A stretch of DNA of 64,000 nt from assembly GCA_000151295.1 (NCBI GenBank), contig GG745332.1:1310297-1374296 (forward strand), read 5' to 3'. Origin of the DNA: Allomyces macrogynus ATCC 38327. Its lineage: Eukaryota; Blastocladiomycota; Blastocladiomycetes; Blastocladiales; Blastocladiaceae. The first letter of the stretch is position 1, and every line of letters begins with the position of its first letter. Made by a program: the position numbers and the translations under genes. Below are positions 44,901 through 55,820 of this stretch, piece after piece. Under the pieces are notes generated by a model. It was not told the DNA's origin, searched no databases, and saw nothing but the letters and a program-made list of their open reading frames with translations.

Positions 44901-47900
44901 GTCAGATCCATGACGGCGATGTGACCACGCGTGCAGGCGAAATGGAATGCGGCCAGGACGTGACCGTGCTCTCCTCGTTTGCCTCTCATCTGGTCCTGGG
45001 CGCCACGGAAACCACGAGCTGGATTGGTGAGATGCCCGAGCAAACGCTCACGTCGGTCGTGTATGCCGTCCCGGTTCGTCATCCTTTTTGCCCTGTCCTG
45101 CTCGCGTCGCTTTTCCACGTTCCTTACTATCATGCTTCCTCTTCATGTGTAGATTGAAGACGGCGACGTGACTACGCGCGCCGGAGAGATGGAGGCCGGA
45201 CAAGACGTGACCACCCTCTCGTCGTTCGCGTCCCATTTGGTGCTTGGTGTGACAGAAACCGCGCACTGGATCGGCGATCTGCCCGAGCATACGCTCACCT
45301 CGGTCGTCTACGCGGTTCCGGTTCGTATTGGTTCTCACGAATGCATGCGTTTGTACCGCGACTTCATGATGCTCACCATTCTTTCGGCGTAACGCCGATT
45401 GGCTTTTCAGATCGAGGACGGCGATGTGACCACGCGCGCGGGCGAGATGGAGTGCGATCAGGACGTGACCATGCTCCCGTCGTTCGCGTCGCACCTTGTC
45501 CTCGGCGCAACGGAGACTGCGCATTGGATTGGCGAGCTCCCGGAGCAGACGCTCACCTCGATTGTCTACGCCGTTCCGGTTCGTCATGCTCTTCGCTTTG
45601 CAACGCTTGCCTCTCGTCCACGGCACTTACGGCGCGGCCTTTCTCTACATGTTTGCTCTTCAGATTGAAGACGGCGACGTGACGACCCGTGCGGGCGAGA
45701 TGGTGGCCGATCAGGACGTGACGACGCTCTCTTCTTTCGCGTCGCATCTGGTCCTAGGCGCGACGGAAGCCGCGCATTGGATCGGCGAGCTGCCAGAGCT
45801 GACACTCACATCGGTCACCTACGCAGTCCCGGTTCGTCATCATTCAGCGACAGGTTCTCCGCCAATGCGTTCGCTGCTCTAACACTTCATGTCGTTGTTG
45901 TCCAGATCAAGGATGGCGACGTGACCACGCGCGGTGGCGAAATGGAGGCCGGTCAGGACGTGACGACCCTCGCGTCGTTTGCCTCGCACCTCGTGCTCAA
46001 TGCGGTTGACGCCGCGGACTGGGTCGGCGACCTGCCCGAACAGACGCTGCGGTCGGTCGCATTCGAGTTCCCGGTTCGTTGGCTTGCTCCGTTTTGCTTT
46101 GCTTTCTACATCGACTGACCATCAACCCCATGCCGGTTCTAGGTGCGTGATGGCGACGTGTCGACCCATGCTGGCGAAATGGAGGCCGGGCAAGATGTGT
46201 CCGTGCTCCCGTCGTTTGCCGCTCACTTTGCCGTCCACGCGCCGGCTGTCGAGGACTGGATCGATGCCGAGGTGCCCGCTCCCACGCTCACTTCTGTCAA
46301 GTTTGAGATTCCGGTCCGTTGAGCTCTTCCAATGCGTGGTGGTTCGATGAACTTTGCTCACCGTTCTGCCCCCCTTTTGGGTCCTTAGATTGCCGACGGC
46401 GACGTCACGACGCGCGCTGGCGAAATGGCGTGCAGCCAGGACGTTGCCACTCTGTCGTCGTTCGCCTCGCACTTTGTCGCGCATGCGCCAGCCGTCGAGG
46501 ACTGGATCGAGGCGCTGCCCGAGTTGGCGCTGACATCGGTCAAATTCGAGATTCCGGTGTGTACCCGGTGCTCCCTTTCCTTCTCATTCAGCATCTGAGA
46601 CTCATCATGTCTTTTCACGTTTCCCAGATTCGCGATGGCGATGTCACGACGCGCGCCGGCGACATGGCCGCCGGCCAAGATGTGACGACTCTCGCCTCGT
46701 TTGCCGCGCACCTCGTCCTGAACGCGCCCGAGTTGCCGTCGTGGATCGACGGCACGCCCGACCAGATCCTGACGTCGTGCGCGTACGTGCTTGACGATGC
46801 GCACATCGACCTGAGCTCGTCGGTCGAGCACATTGAGCACGACGATGCCGCGTCCGACGCGGCGTGGGAAGTCGTGCATGCCAGCGATGCGCCCGTCGAG
46901 GAAGTCGCAACGCGCGGCCTCGATGTGGTTCTCGGTGATGAGTCAGTTGTCGACGTGAGCGCCGAGGCCCAGGCCGAGTCGGCCGAGGTTATCGAAAATG
47001 TGGCCGTGACCAAGGATATTGCTGCTCCTGAGGAAGCAGCGCCGGCCGCTGAGGCCAAGGCCGCTCCCGTCGTTGAGCAGCCTGTTGAGGTGGTTCCACA
47101 CCTGGAGGCCGCAGCAAGTGCGACCGCGCTCGCTGCAGCCGTTGTTGCGGGCGGTGCTGCGGCTGCTGTCGCGGCCGCGGTTGTTCCCAAGGACGTTGCG
47201 CCGGCCGCGGAGGCGTCCAGTGTCCCGGAAACCAAGACTGCCGCGGCGACGACCACGGCGACTGCGCACGTCGAAGCGGTCGTGACGCAGCGCAAGATTA
47301 CGCACGTAGTCGAGAGCGTGCGGTCGCTCGCGCACGTACGTATTTTTCTTGATCCATCCTTGGCCATTTTCTTGGCTCAAAGCTGACCGTTGACTTCCGT
47401 TTGTAGACCGTCGACACGACGGTGGTCAGGGAAGTCGAGCACGCCAAGGACTTTGTGAGCGCGCTGCGCGTCCCGGAACCGACCATGTGGGGCATCCACG
47501 TGACGTTTGGCACGCTCGTCACGCTGCTTGCCGGCTACGCGTACTACACGGGCGCCAACTACGCTTGGTTCCTGGTCGTCGTGCACCTGCTGTTGTGGTC
47601 AGCGATCGTGCGCATGTCGATGATGATTGCCGCGGCCGACGCCGACGGAACGTCGTTCCAGGACATTGAGCCGTCGCGCGAACGCGGCGACTCGCACCAG
47701 GGCGCGTGGGCGCTCGCGGCCAAAGCCGCGTTCCATGCGCTCGTGACGCGGCGGACCTCGCACCATGTCATGCAAATCATCCACCACGCCATGGCCGCGA
47801 CGCTCGTTGTGTTCTTGACGCTCCTGATCCTGACGCCGTTCACGTACCTGTTCGCCCTGCTGAGCGTCGTCACGCTCCTGTCGTGGGTGTGGGCGGTGCG

Positions 47901-48294
47901 TAAAGTGCAGACGCACCCAGGCCACGCCGCCGCAGCGAGCACGGTCGCGGCGCTCGTTTCGGCGTGGTGGTCGCACTCACAGCGCGACGTGGCCGCATCG
48001 ACGTCGGCGCACCCACACCTCGTGCGCGTCGCTCACCTCGTCATGGTCGTTGTGCGCATCGCGTTCATTTCGATCCTCGCCCTGCTCGTTGTTCTGTTGG
48101 CCATTGTGCAACGGATTGACGCGCACCGCGAGCACGAGGGCGAGTCGATGCCGGCACGCGTGTTGTGGACGCTGTTGCTGATTGTTGTTGTCGTGTGGGC
48201 CGCGCTCTCGCACGTCGCGTTTGTGGTTGAGGTCAAGGCCGAGGCGCGCGCGCCCGCAACTGTCACTGGAGTGCGTACCGTCGAGGCCAAGTAG
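41993..48294 (+). CDS. Unrecognised membrane protein with a tandem array of 56-residue exon-encoded repeats
   Basis: Eighteen exons, all joined in phase 0: 41993-42637, 42701-43129, 43204-43371, 43441-43608, 43685-43852, 43950-44117, 44193-44360, 44432-44599, 44664-44831, 44906-45073, 45153-45320, 45411-45578, 45664-45831, 45906-46073, 46143-46313, 46389-46556, 46628-47335, 47407-48294; about 1,670 residues plus an unresolved N-terminus. Exon 1 is highly acidic (VEEVEEVEEIEEEVVEE region). Exons 3-16 each encode one repeat: xDGDVTTRAGEM, AGQDVTTLSSFASHLVL, then W(I/V)xELPE, ending in Y(A/F)VPV or FEIPV. Degenerate units end exons 1 and 2 and begin exon 17. Exon 17 then becomes Ala/Val/Glu-rich. 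The last exon has about six hydrophobic segments (VTFGTLVTLLAGYAYY; LVVVHLLLWSAIV; LVVFLTLLILTPFTYLFALL; ILALLVVLLAIV; LLLIVVVVWAAL), suggesting a C-terminal membrane domain with repeats on one side. I know no family with this repeat. First exon start uncertain; an in-frame ATG lies at 42044. Confidence 0.8.
43204..46556 (+). repeat. Tandem array of 14 duplicated exons (13 x 168 nt, 1 x 171 nt)
   Basis: Fourteen consecutive exons have identical length except 46143-46313 (one extra codon), the same donor context (CCG followed by GTTCGT or a variant), phase 0 on both sides, and introns of 64-97 nt. Units fall into three sequence types by their second half: FVAHAPAVEDWI...VKFEIPV (units 1, 14 and, diverged, 13), LVLNA...LRS (units 2, 6, 7, 12) and LVLGA/FVLGA/LVLGV...LTS (units 3-5, 8-11). 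Confidence 0.95.
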
Positions 48295-50548
48295 AGTGGT
48301 GATGGGAGGTGGGGAACGGGCGCGCGCGAGCGATATTCTTCGCGCGGGTCCCGACAAGAGCAAGATGAACGAGGCAACCCCAACGAGAATCGAGTTTTGG
48401 ATTTTTTGGTTTGTGTGTTTGGGCGACAATGGCTCGTTGAACGGGCTGCGATCAATATATTTGTACCCATGCGTGTGTGCGGCCTGCCCAGCTATTCAGT
48501 TTCAGTCGTGCAACAAGAACTAACTTGTATCGCAACAACATGAGGCATCACTCACAATGTGAGTCCCATACATGTGTCACATGTCGTTGATTTGGCTCAA
48601 CAACCCACAGAGAGAACATGTCGGATTCAGCCCATATTAGAGACGATTAGCAAATCTCCGAGGTCGAGGTTTCTGTGTGCTGTTATAAACAGCGTTATGT
48701 GGCTTGGTGCAAGACTTTCTCTCTGAGAAAAACCTCGGAAACGCGCAACAGCGTTTGACAGTTTCGTCGGACAGCCAACGTTTTTCCTCGGAATCACTGC
48801 CACCACGGCCAGCACCGTCGCTACCCGCAGCCGACCGCCTGGGCGCACGCCGACACAGTCATAGCAAAATAGCGCAGCGCGCGCGCATTGCAGCAAGTGG
48901 CAGAAGAGGAGCAGGGTGGAGCCAATGGTGTGTGAGTGCAAAAGCCTTGGCCTGTGCCATTCGCCAACCTTTCTCCACTGCACGCTGTGCCAACAACCCA
49001 TCTGAGAACCTCAGCGCCAGTAGCACATCACTGGTTGCAGCATCTGCGCGCACTCTCAGTGCCACCACCGTGTGCAGATGCTGTGGTTCAGAGATGGTCA
49101 CCACAATGCCATGACATTGATTTATGCCTCTGTCACAATGTCTGCCATTGCATGGCATTTGGACTGGCCGCCCCAGGACCTACACCCCTGTGCTGAGCCA
49201 GCGCCAGCGCTGGTAAGTTTGGCGACAGGCATGACCATCATGGTCGCTTCTGCCTGTGCTGACAGCAGCTGGGTGGGTGAGGTTGTGGGTAGTGGATTTT
49301 GTCTGAGCAATGATGGGTCTGTTTCTGAGCCGTGTTGGTTCGCGTTGGTCTGTGAGTGGAATCTGTGTGAGGTGACATGAAATAGATGTGCATTCCTGTG
49401 TGTTTTGGCCTGGAGGCAGGGGATGCCCTAAACCTCAGAAACAAACTCGACCTCAAAGTTTGCTAAACGTCTCTATTTAATCCAAATGTAGCAGACCAGT
49501 GTATCTCTCTTTTACCGATTTTCCCAACCAGCGAACTGCCATTGCTCAAGCACGACTTGATTGCCCGCCCATCTTCCAACCACAATCTTGTGTGCACTTG
49601 CCTCTGCAGCCAAGTCCAGCTGACCCTCTTGCTTGACCACTGCCACCACCACCACCACCATGCTTGCTGGCACTGACACTGTACTTGTCACATTCAAGGA
49701 CCTGCTCTTGCATGTAGTGTGCATGCACACAGACCAGGTTTTCCAATATGCCACAATGTGGTGCTCACATATGTTTCTCAACACTCTCATGCGCTTTTCC
49801 ATGTGGATGGTTGGTTGGATCAAATGTGAATATCAGAGGCATGCATGAAATTGACTTCTGTATTTTCATTGCGATATTCATAGCATGCTGCAAATGGCAC
49901 ATGCACAACCATGGGTGGGTTATCTTGTTTCTTGTTCTTTGTGCTTTCTGTTTTGCTGTACATGGTGCTTGTGAACCATGACCTGCAACATGTGTGCCAA
50001 TATTGAGAGCATGCAACTGACCAACTTGCTTGCTCATGTTCCATCATAGATGTTTATTCTTTTTTTTTTGGTGCCACTGCTCCTGCACACTGTTGCCAGG
50101 TGCTTGCATGCTGTTCTTGTTGCTTTTCCCAGTTCCTACCCACTGTGTTGTGTCTTGGGGGGGATGATCTGCCAACTGCCCACTGGCAATCATTTGTGCA
50201 GGTGCCCCTATGTTTGGACAAGCACTTTTGGGTTGTGTGAAGGGAGTTGCGACTTGATGGCACAGGTGCATTGGGCATGGGTGCATGGTTGTACGTGCCT
50301 GTGTGTTGGTTCGCATGGTTGATTTATTTTGCTCTCTCGCTCTCCCCCCTGTCCGAACAATCCCCTGCCAATTTACCCACCCACCCACCCACCCGCAAGA
50401 CCCCCATTAGGTAACCCTTTTATTTGTGAAGGTTCTGATCGAGTGTGCATTCATAGAACCCCACCCATTTAGGCGTTGCTTATCCCAACATGTATTTAAA
50501 AATACAGCCTGAGCGACTCCATCTCTTCCCCTTCCAACGACAAACATA
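48295..50548. other. CpG-poor, TG/CA-rich island with mobile-element debris
   Basis: 2.25 kb without an intact gene. Base composition differs plainly from the flanks: TpG and CpA are frequent and CpG is rare (for example 49,690-49,850 and 50,220-50,310), whereas neighbouring genes are CpG-rich. A Fanzor-like remnant lies near the left side. No terminal repeats were identified. Confidence 0.55.
48970..49185 (+). pseudogene. Second, strongly decayed Fanzor-like remnant
   Basis: A frame reads CANNPSENL, then LSATTVCRCCGSEMV before a stop near 49112, with CHNVCHCMAFGLAAPG in a neighbouring frame. The segments parallel the relic at 9.5-9.75 kb, which has GANNPRG and CAVCGDDMV followed by HDRNAAFKMF. 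At DNA level both copies share tgccaacaaccc and a tgtgcag...tgtgg...atggtc block. The shared order supports common descent, but the stretch is short and broken by stops and shifts. Confidence 0.35.
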
Positions 50549-52163
50549 ATGCATTCGACATTACGACTCGCCACACGCTCCTGGGCCGCACCGCGGGCCC
50601 TCTCATTCAAATTGCTCGCCATCGCAACGCCAACGTCCGGCCGTCGTTACCGAGGTCCCGCAGCAGCAGCCGCTCGCCAGCTTTATGTTCCTGCTCCATC
50701 TTCCGTCTCGACGAGTCCGCGCACACTAGGGGTCTGCAACCGCGCTGCCGGCGTTCCAGCCGCCTTCAGTCGCTGGTCTTCGAGCGCAGCTGCCATCGCT
50801 ACCACCCCGCCTGCGGACCCGCAGCTCGCTGCGCTCGTTGCCGGCGCGACCGCCGCAACGACTGCTGCCGCCGCCAAGAAAAAATCGACCGTGCGGCGTG
50901 CGACCGGCGCCGACTATCAGCCCGCTGACGACCTTGCGCCCGACGGTGTTCCCGCTGATGCGCTGACTGCAACGCACCGCGCGGCCGCGTACTGCACGGC
51001 CGACTCGTACGACCTGCATGCGGTCCGTGGTGCGGTGGAGAAGGCGCCGGGCATGCACCTGCTCCCGGCACTCGCCGACGATGTCGTGCACGTGCAGGTC
51101 GCGGACGAGGACGTGGACGGCGACCTGTTTGTGTTTGGGGATGGCACGTTTGTCGTCTGGAGCCGCGACCCGGCGCGGATTGCGGTCACGGTTATGACCC
51201 GAGTGCTCGGGAAGCGCGTGTCGCTTGTCGAGGCCGGTGCGGGTGTGAGTGGGGTGCGGTCGCGCTTGCCGTTGCCACTGGAACCGGTCAAGCAGGGCGC
51301 CGAGGTGATGCCGTACGCACACATGGAGGTCGAGGATATGGCCTACGTTGAGGACGCGGGCGAGTACGCACCGTTTTTCTCCCTTTCCTCGAGAGGTCGA
51401 TTGCAGTGCGCTCAATTTAGTCGATTGAACAGAACCACGGGCCTCATCGACGACACGATCCTGATCGGCACGTCCCCGACTCCGGCGCTGTCCAAGCTCG
51501 CCTTCTCGCACGGCCTGAGCAGGTCCGCTAAGGTCGCCGTTCTCGAGGGACTGCTTGACACGTGCCTCGGGTCGACGCGGCACGTCCCCGCGCAACTTGC
51601 TGCGGGCCAAGGGCTGGGCCTGTCGCGGCGCCAAGTGCTGCAAATCATTGGCGAGCTGCTGAGTGTGCGCGCACTGCTCAACCTGCCGGGCCACGCGAAC
51701 GCCGAGAGTTTGCTCGATACGCCTGAGTACTATGTGCGTTGGTTTCTTCTCGATGAGCTCTGGTTCGAGTGCGGCGTGCGCTGGCTGACGTCTCTCGGCC
51801 TGATAGTGGTCGAAACCGGAACTCGAAGAGTACTACAACCGCGTGTCGCGGTGGCTTGACATTAAACCGCGGATTGCTGGTCCGTACCCTTCGCGTTCAT
51901 GTCATGTTTCTTCCCTGCGCACGCCCTAACCACCTGCTCTCCACCGCTGTCCAGTCCTGAACCAAAAGCTCGACTACGCGGCCGAATTTGCCCAAGTCCT
52001 GCGCGGATACTCGAGCGAGAAGCACTCGCTCAAGCTCGAATGGTTTATCATCATCCTGATTGCCGTCGAAGTCGCGTTTGAGGTCGTGCACTGGTGCGAG
52101 AAGCTCGGGTATCTCGAGATCCCGCCACCGCCGCTGGCCGCTGGCGACGAGCAGGAACAATAG
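50549..52163 (+). CDS. Mitochondrial DUF155 protein, RMND1/Mrx10-like
   Basis: Four exons: 50549-51363, 51433-51733, 51807-51879, 51955-52163; 465 residues. The N-terminus (MHSTLRLATRSWAAPRALSF) is a likely mitochondrial presequence. The DUF155 core runs from YCTADSYDLHAVRGAVE (~150) through DGDLFVFGDGTFVVWS (~190), DDTILIGT, LAFSHGLSRSAKVAVLE, LDTPEYYWSKPELEEYYNRV to LNQKLDYAAEFAQVL. The C-terminal EKHSLKLEWFIIILIAVEVAFEVV is the conserved hydrophobic anchor. The first intron is 69 nt and in frame, so retention would still give an open frame; I treat it as an intron because its product (FFSLSSRGRLQC) interrupts a conserved block. Human RMND1 and yeast Mrx10 support mitochondrial translation. 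Confidence 0.88.
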
Positions 52164-52327
52164 GTGGAGAGTGAATAGGGACCGTTGTAAGTCGGCATTA
52201 TTTAGTTTCTAGCGCAGCACTGTCTTATTTTGGCTTGTGGGGGTACCCGTTCCATTTCAATCACGCCCGGTAACATAACGATACAAGAGAGTAGAGAAGA
52301 CCAGGAGGGAAGAAACGGTCTTGGAGG

Positions 52328-54540
52328 TCAATACGGCTGCGAGCTCATTTCGAATTCTTGGCTGAAAGAGTCGCCGCCGTGGTCGGCGACCTCCAGAACG
52401 TGCTCGCTCGAGACGACCGGGTCAACGTCCATGTTGTCGTCGACGTCGTTCGCGGGGGCACGGCTCGGTGACAAATCGAGCCGAGGCGGTGAGGATGTTG
52501 GAGAAGCCGTCGCATCGTGGCCGGTGGCAAAACCGGGCGGTGGTGGCAATGCTCGCACAGGGGGCGATGATTGCTGTTGCTGCCGGAGCCTTGTCGACCG
52601 CCGATTCGGGGGTGGGCTTCGCGAAGGCAGCACGCGCGACAATGGTGGTGGGGCAAGAGAAGAAGGGGAGAAAGAGGACGGGGATGAGGACGGCGAGACG
52701 ACTGGAGGTCGTTGCAGTGTGGTGGGTGATCGTGGTCGTGCCAAGACGAGTGGAGATCGTGGCGAGACGGGCCAGGATCGCAGGGACACTGTGCGCGGCG
52801 ATAGGCGCGGCGCACCGCTCGCTGGTGCTGGCGCAAGCGCCTTGACGGGTGACAGCGACCGCCGAGACCGTTTGGCGGGCCACAGTGGCGCATCTCCCTC
52901 ATCCTCGTCTTCGTCACGATCATGGTCCTCGTCGTCGTCACTCGAGTCGCTGCCCGACGCATCATCGAACCGCGACGCCGGCAACAAGTCGCGCAGCGCA
53001 ACGCCAAACTTCTCCACCACGTGCTCGAGCGCGTCTGGGAACCCGCGGTGCGCCCAGATCCGCGCTTTGGCAACATGGTAGACGTCCGGGATCACGAGTA
53101 GCGCGACCAGGCACTTGAAGACGACAAGCTCGACGGGATCGGAATCGACCTGGACCAGGTGCAGCGAGAACCACCAGCTGCGGCGCGACGACGGGAAGGC
53201 ACGGATAACAGCGTCGTCGCCGAACCGGCCAAGCAGGTCAACGAGCTCGGCCCATGTCGGCACAGATGTGCACGGGAAGTCGAGATCGGCCATGAGCACG
53301 TCGAGCCGCTGCATGTCGGCGGCTGTGGCGTCGAGGCCAAACGCGGACGAGTCCAGAGCGTCGTCGCCGGTACCGGCATCAATGGCAATGCCGTAGACCT
53401 TGGCGACCTGGATGATGCCACGGCAAGCAGCGGCACGGGCCGCATCGTTCCATACAGGGGCAGTCGGTGCCGACTTGGCGCTGCTGGAAAGCGAGAGCAG
53501 TTTGGTCTCCGTGGGGCCCGTCACGGTGGGGATGTCGGCGAGCGCCTGCTCGAGCAAGTCCGGAATCGCGTCACGGAGCCCGGCGACCGCAAGCAGGTAC
53601 GCATGGTGCGCGAGGAACCGCATCGACTGCGGGTAGAGGACGCGGAGCCGGTCGAGCACACGCCGCGCCGTGCCGAGATACTGCGCTGGCCGGTACGATA
53701 CCGTCTCACCGGCAAACGACTGCGATAGCCGTGACGACGATCGTTGCGATGTGCGCGAGGCCTGGGACCACCTGCGCTGGCTCGCCATTAATGCATCGTC
53801 GTCCGAATCGGAAGCATCCTCGTCACGGTCGTCGTCACCGTTTTCGGCCTGCGTCGCGGCACGGTCGGCCTCGGCCTCGTCGAGCAGCGCAATCGAGACC
53901 ATGGCCAGAAGGCCAATCAGCGGTTCGTCGTCCGAGTACGGGTACTGCGACGTGAGCGGATCGAGGTAAGAGTAGGCGCCGTGCAGGTCACCGCGCGACA
54001 CGTAGTGCAGGGCGAGCTCGTGCGCGAGCGGGATGCGGAAGGCAGCGGCCTCTTCCATGCCGGCTAGACTTCGCAGGAAGCGCAGCACCAGGTCGGAGTC
54101 GGACATGGTCCTGCGAGCATCGTCATCGTCGTCATGGGTGGTCGAGGACCTGGAGGCCTCGAGACCGCGCAGGATCGCAACCCCGGCCTGGTCGAGAAGA
54201 GCGTTTGATGAGTACGGCGCTCCTCACAAATCTGCCAGCAGGGGGGCAGGGACGGCAAGAAGGGACCGCCAAAATGCACACCGACTTTCCAAATGATCTC
54301 GAACGGGGGCGACTTGTGCCGGCACAGCACGAGCAAGAGGCGGAGCCCGTCAGACCATCGTCGTTGCAGGAGACACACGCGCAAGGCCTCGACGGCGGCC
54401 GTCACGTAGGATTCGTTGAAGACGAGTGAGTGGTGGCCGGATAGAAAGGCCAAGTCGGGCTCGAACGGGTTTTTGGGCGGCGTTCGTCGTGGCGGTCGCT
54501 TGGGCCGCCGGGTGGAGATGCCCGCCAGCTGGAGGTCCAT
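52328..54540 (-). CDS. RNA polymerase I initiation factor subunit, TAF1A/Rrn11-like
   Basis: Two exons (minus): 54540-54282 and 54222-52328; 717 residues. The N-terminal part has ESYVTAAVEALRVCLLQRRW and FEIIWKVG (~79-86), resembling the start of the TAF1A helical repeats. Further on come LALHYVSRGDLHGAYSYLDP, RVLDRLRVLYPQSMRFLAHHAYLLAV, and the most telling block SRRSWWFSLHL followed by VVFKCLVALLVIPDVYHVAK, which parallels the conserved WW region of TAF1A. The last ~200 residues are low-complexity Ser/Pro/Arg and probably disordered. Known role: with Rrn6/Rrn7 or TAF1B/C it brings Pol I to the rDNA promoter in the nucleolus. Family call is by motif likeness. The intron acceptor (TTTGTGAG) was chosen by frame. 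Confidence 0.62.
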
Positions 54541-55198
54541 GGTGCGTTCTTGCGTTGCAGTTGCGTTCAGCGTGCCATTCCTGAGCTGTGGAGGAAACGA
54601 TGTCGGGGGTGGGACGGGGTGAAGGTCTTCGGTCTTGATCAAAATGAGCAGAAATGTGCGGTAGACCTGTCACGTGTGTGGCTCCAGGCGGAGGAAAGAG
54701 GCTGGGCCCGAGACGAACGGCTGTGGGCGACCCTCGTCCAGATCGAATCCACCTCTTTCCAACACGGACGTTTGCCAAAATGGTCTGTAACAGCACATTG
54801 CGCGCTGAACGACACCTTTGCCGCTGGCCACCCCATACACGCCGAACGAACCCAACACCACGACGACCATATCCACGCCGTCGCACCCGCATCGTCGGCG
54901 AGACCGATTCGCCAGCATTTGCACGCTGCTGCATCTCTGCACCGCCCCGATTTCGGCCAGAACGTACCGCTGGCCGACCGTGGCCACGCCAATCCATCCG
55001 TTGCCAACATTGGCCGTTTCGCCCGCTAAACGTCCCTGCGCACCGGCGCTGCGCTCTCGTTGCGCTGGCACAACGAACGATGCCGTGAAGTCGTCGTTTT
55101 TGGCGGTTTTACGCCGAATTCGGAGCGGGGCAGCGAGCGTGCGTGCCTAAACTCGGCCCACTGAAAATGACTGCCCAGCGACAACTCGGCGATTTTCC
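54541..55198. promoter_or_regulatory. Divergent region between the Pol I factor and eS24 genes
   Basis: 658 bp with no supportable gene; it must carry the promoters of both genes. Open frames across it on both strands are composition artefacts. Confidence 0.45.
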
Positions 55199-55820
55199 AT
55201 GGTGGCTGGCCAGCGGCATTTAGACCTCGAACAAACGAGCGCATTGCGCTCTTCGGAAACGCTCATTTTTCGGAGCCGTGGGACTGACGCTCTTGTCCGG
55301 CTGCTTTTTTGCGATCCGCTCGCTGCGCGCTCGAAAAAAAAATGCCCACTAGGCCATCGACACTTCGTCTGCCACGATCCGCACGCGCAAGTTCCTGACC
55401 AACCGCTTGCTGCAGCGCAAGCAGATGGTCGTGGACGTCCTGCACGCCAACCTGGCTAACCTCGCGAAGGAGACGATCCGCGAGAAGCTCGCCAAGATGT
55501 ACAAGGTCAACAAGGAAGTCGTTGTTGTCTTTGGCTTCCGCACTGCCTTTGGTGGTGGCAAGTCGACGGGCTTTGCCCTGATCTACGACTCGGTCGACTC
55601 GCTCAAGAAGTTCGAGCCCAAGCACCGCCTTGTGCGCGTACGTTGCTGCTCTTGTGCGAGTGGATTTGCGAATGAGCGTAAATCTGACTTTTTTTGCCGT
55701 CGTGAATAGCTTGGTCTGGCCGAGGAGTCGAAGTCGGGCCGCAAGCAGCGCAAGGAGCGCAAGAACCGTGCCAAGAAGGTGCGCGGCACCAAGAAGGCGG
55801 CCATCATGGGCAAGAAGTAA
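55199..55820 (+). CDS. RPS24: 40S ribosomal protein eS24
   Basis: Three exons: 55199-55201 (the ATG alone), 55353-55637, 55710-55820; 132 residues. The mature start [20 protein letters not shown] and the following [10 protein letters not shown] match eS24. [22 protein letters not shown] sequence (here [18 protein letters not shown]) is the family signature. The basic tail runs from [20 protein letters not shown] to the end. The ATG-only exon is inferred: the frame upstream of ATC GAC ACT has no start, the acceptor CCCACTAG precedes it, and yeast RPS24 genes also have their intron right after the ATG. Confidence 0.92.

Noticed and set aside
49512..49823. Minus-strand frame with KIVVGRWAGNQVV, considered as a RuvC-I segment of the second Fanzor relic
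   Set aside because: It lies on the opposite strand to the zinc-knuckle remnant and the similarity is too short to trust.
51364..51432. In-frame 69-nt segment of the DUF155 gene considered as coding
   Set aside because: It has GTACGC and AACAG ends and interrupts a conserved block, so it is treated as an intron, although retention would stay in frame.
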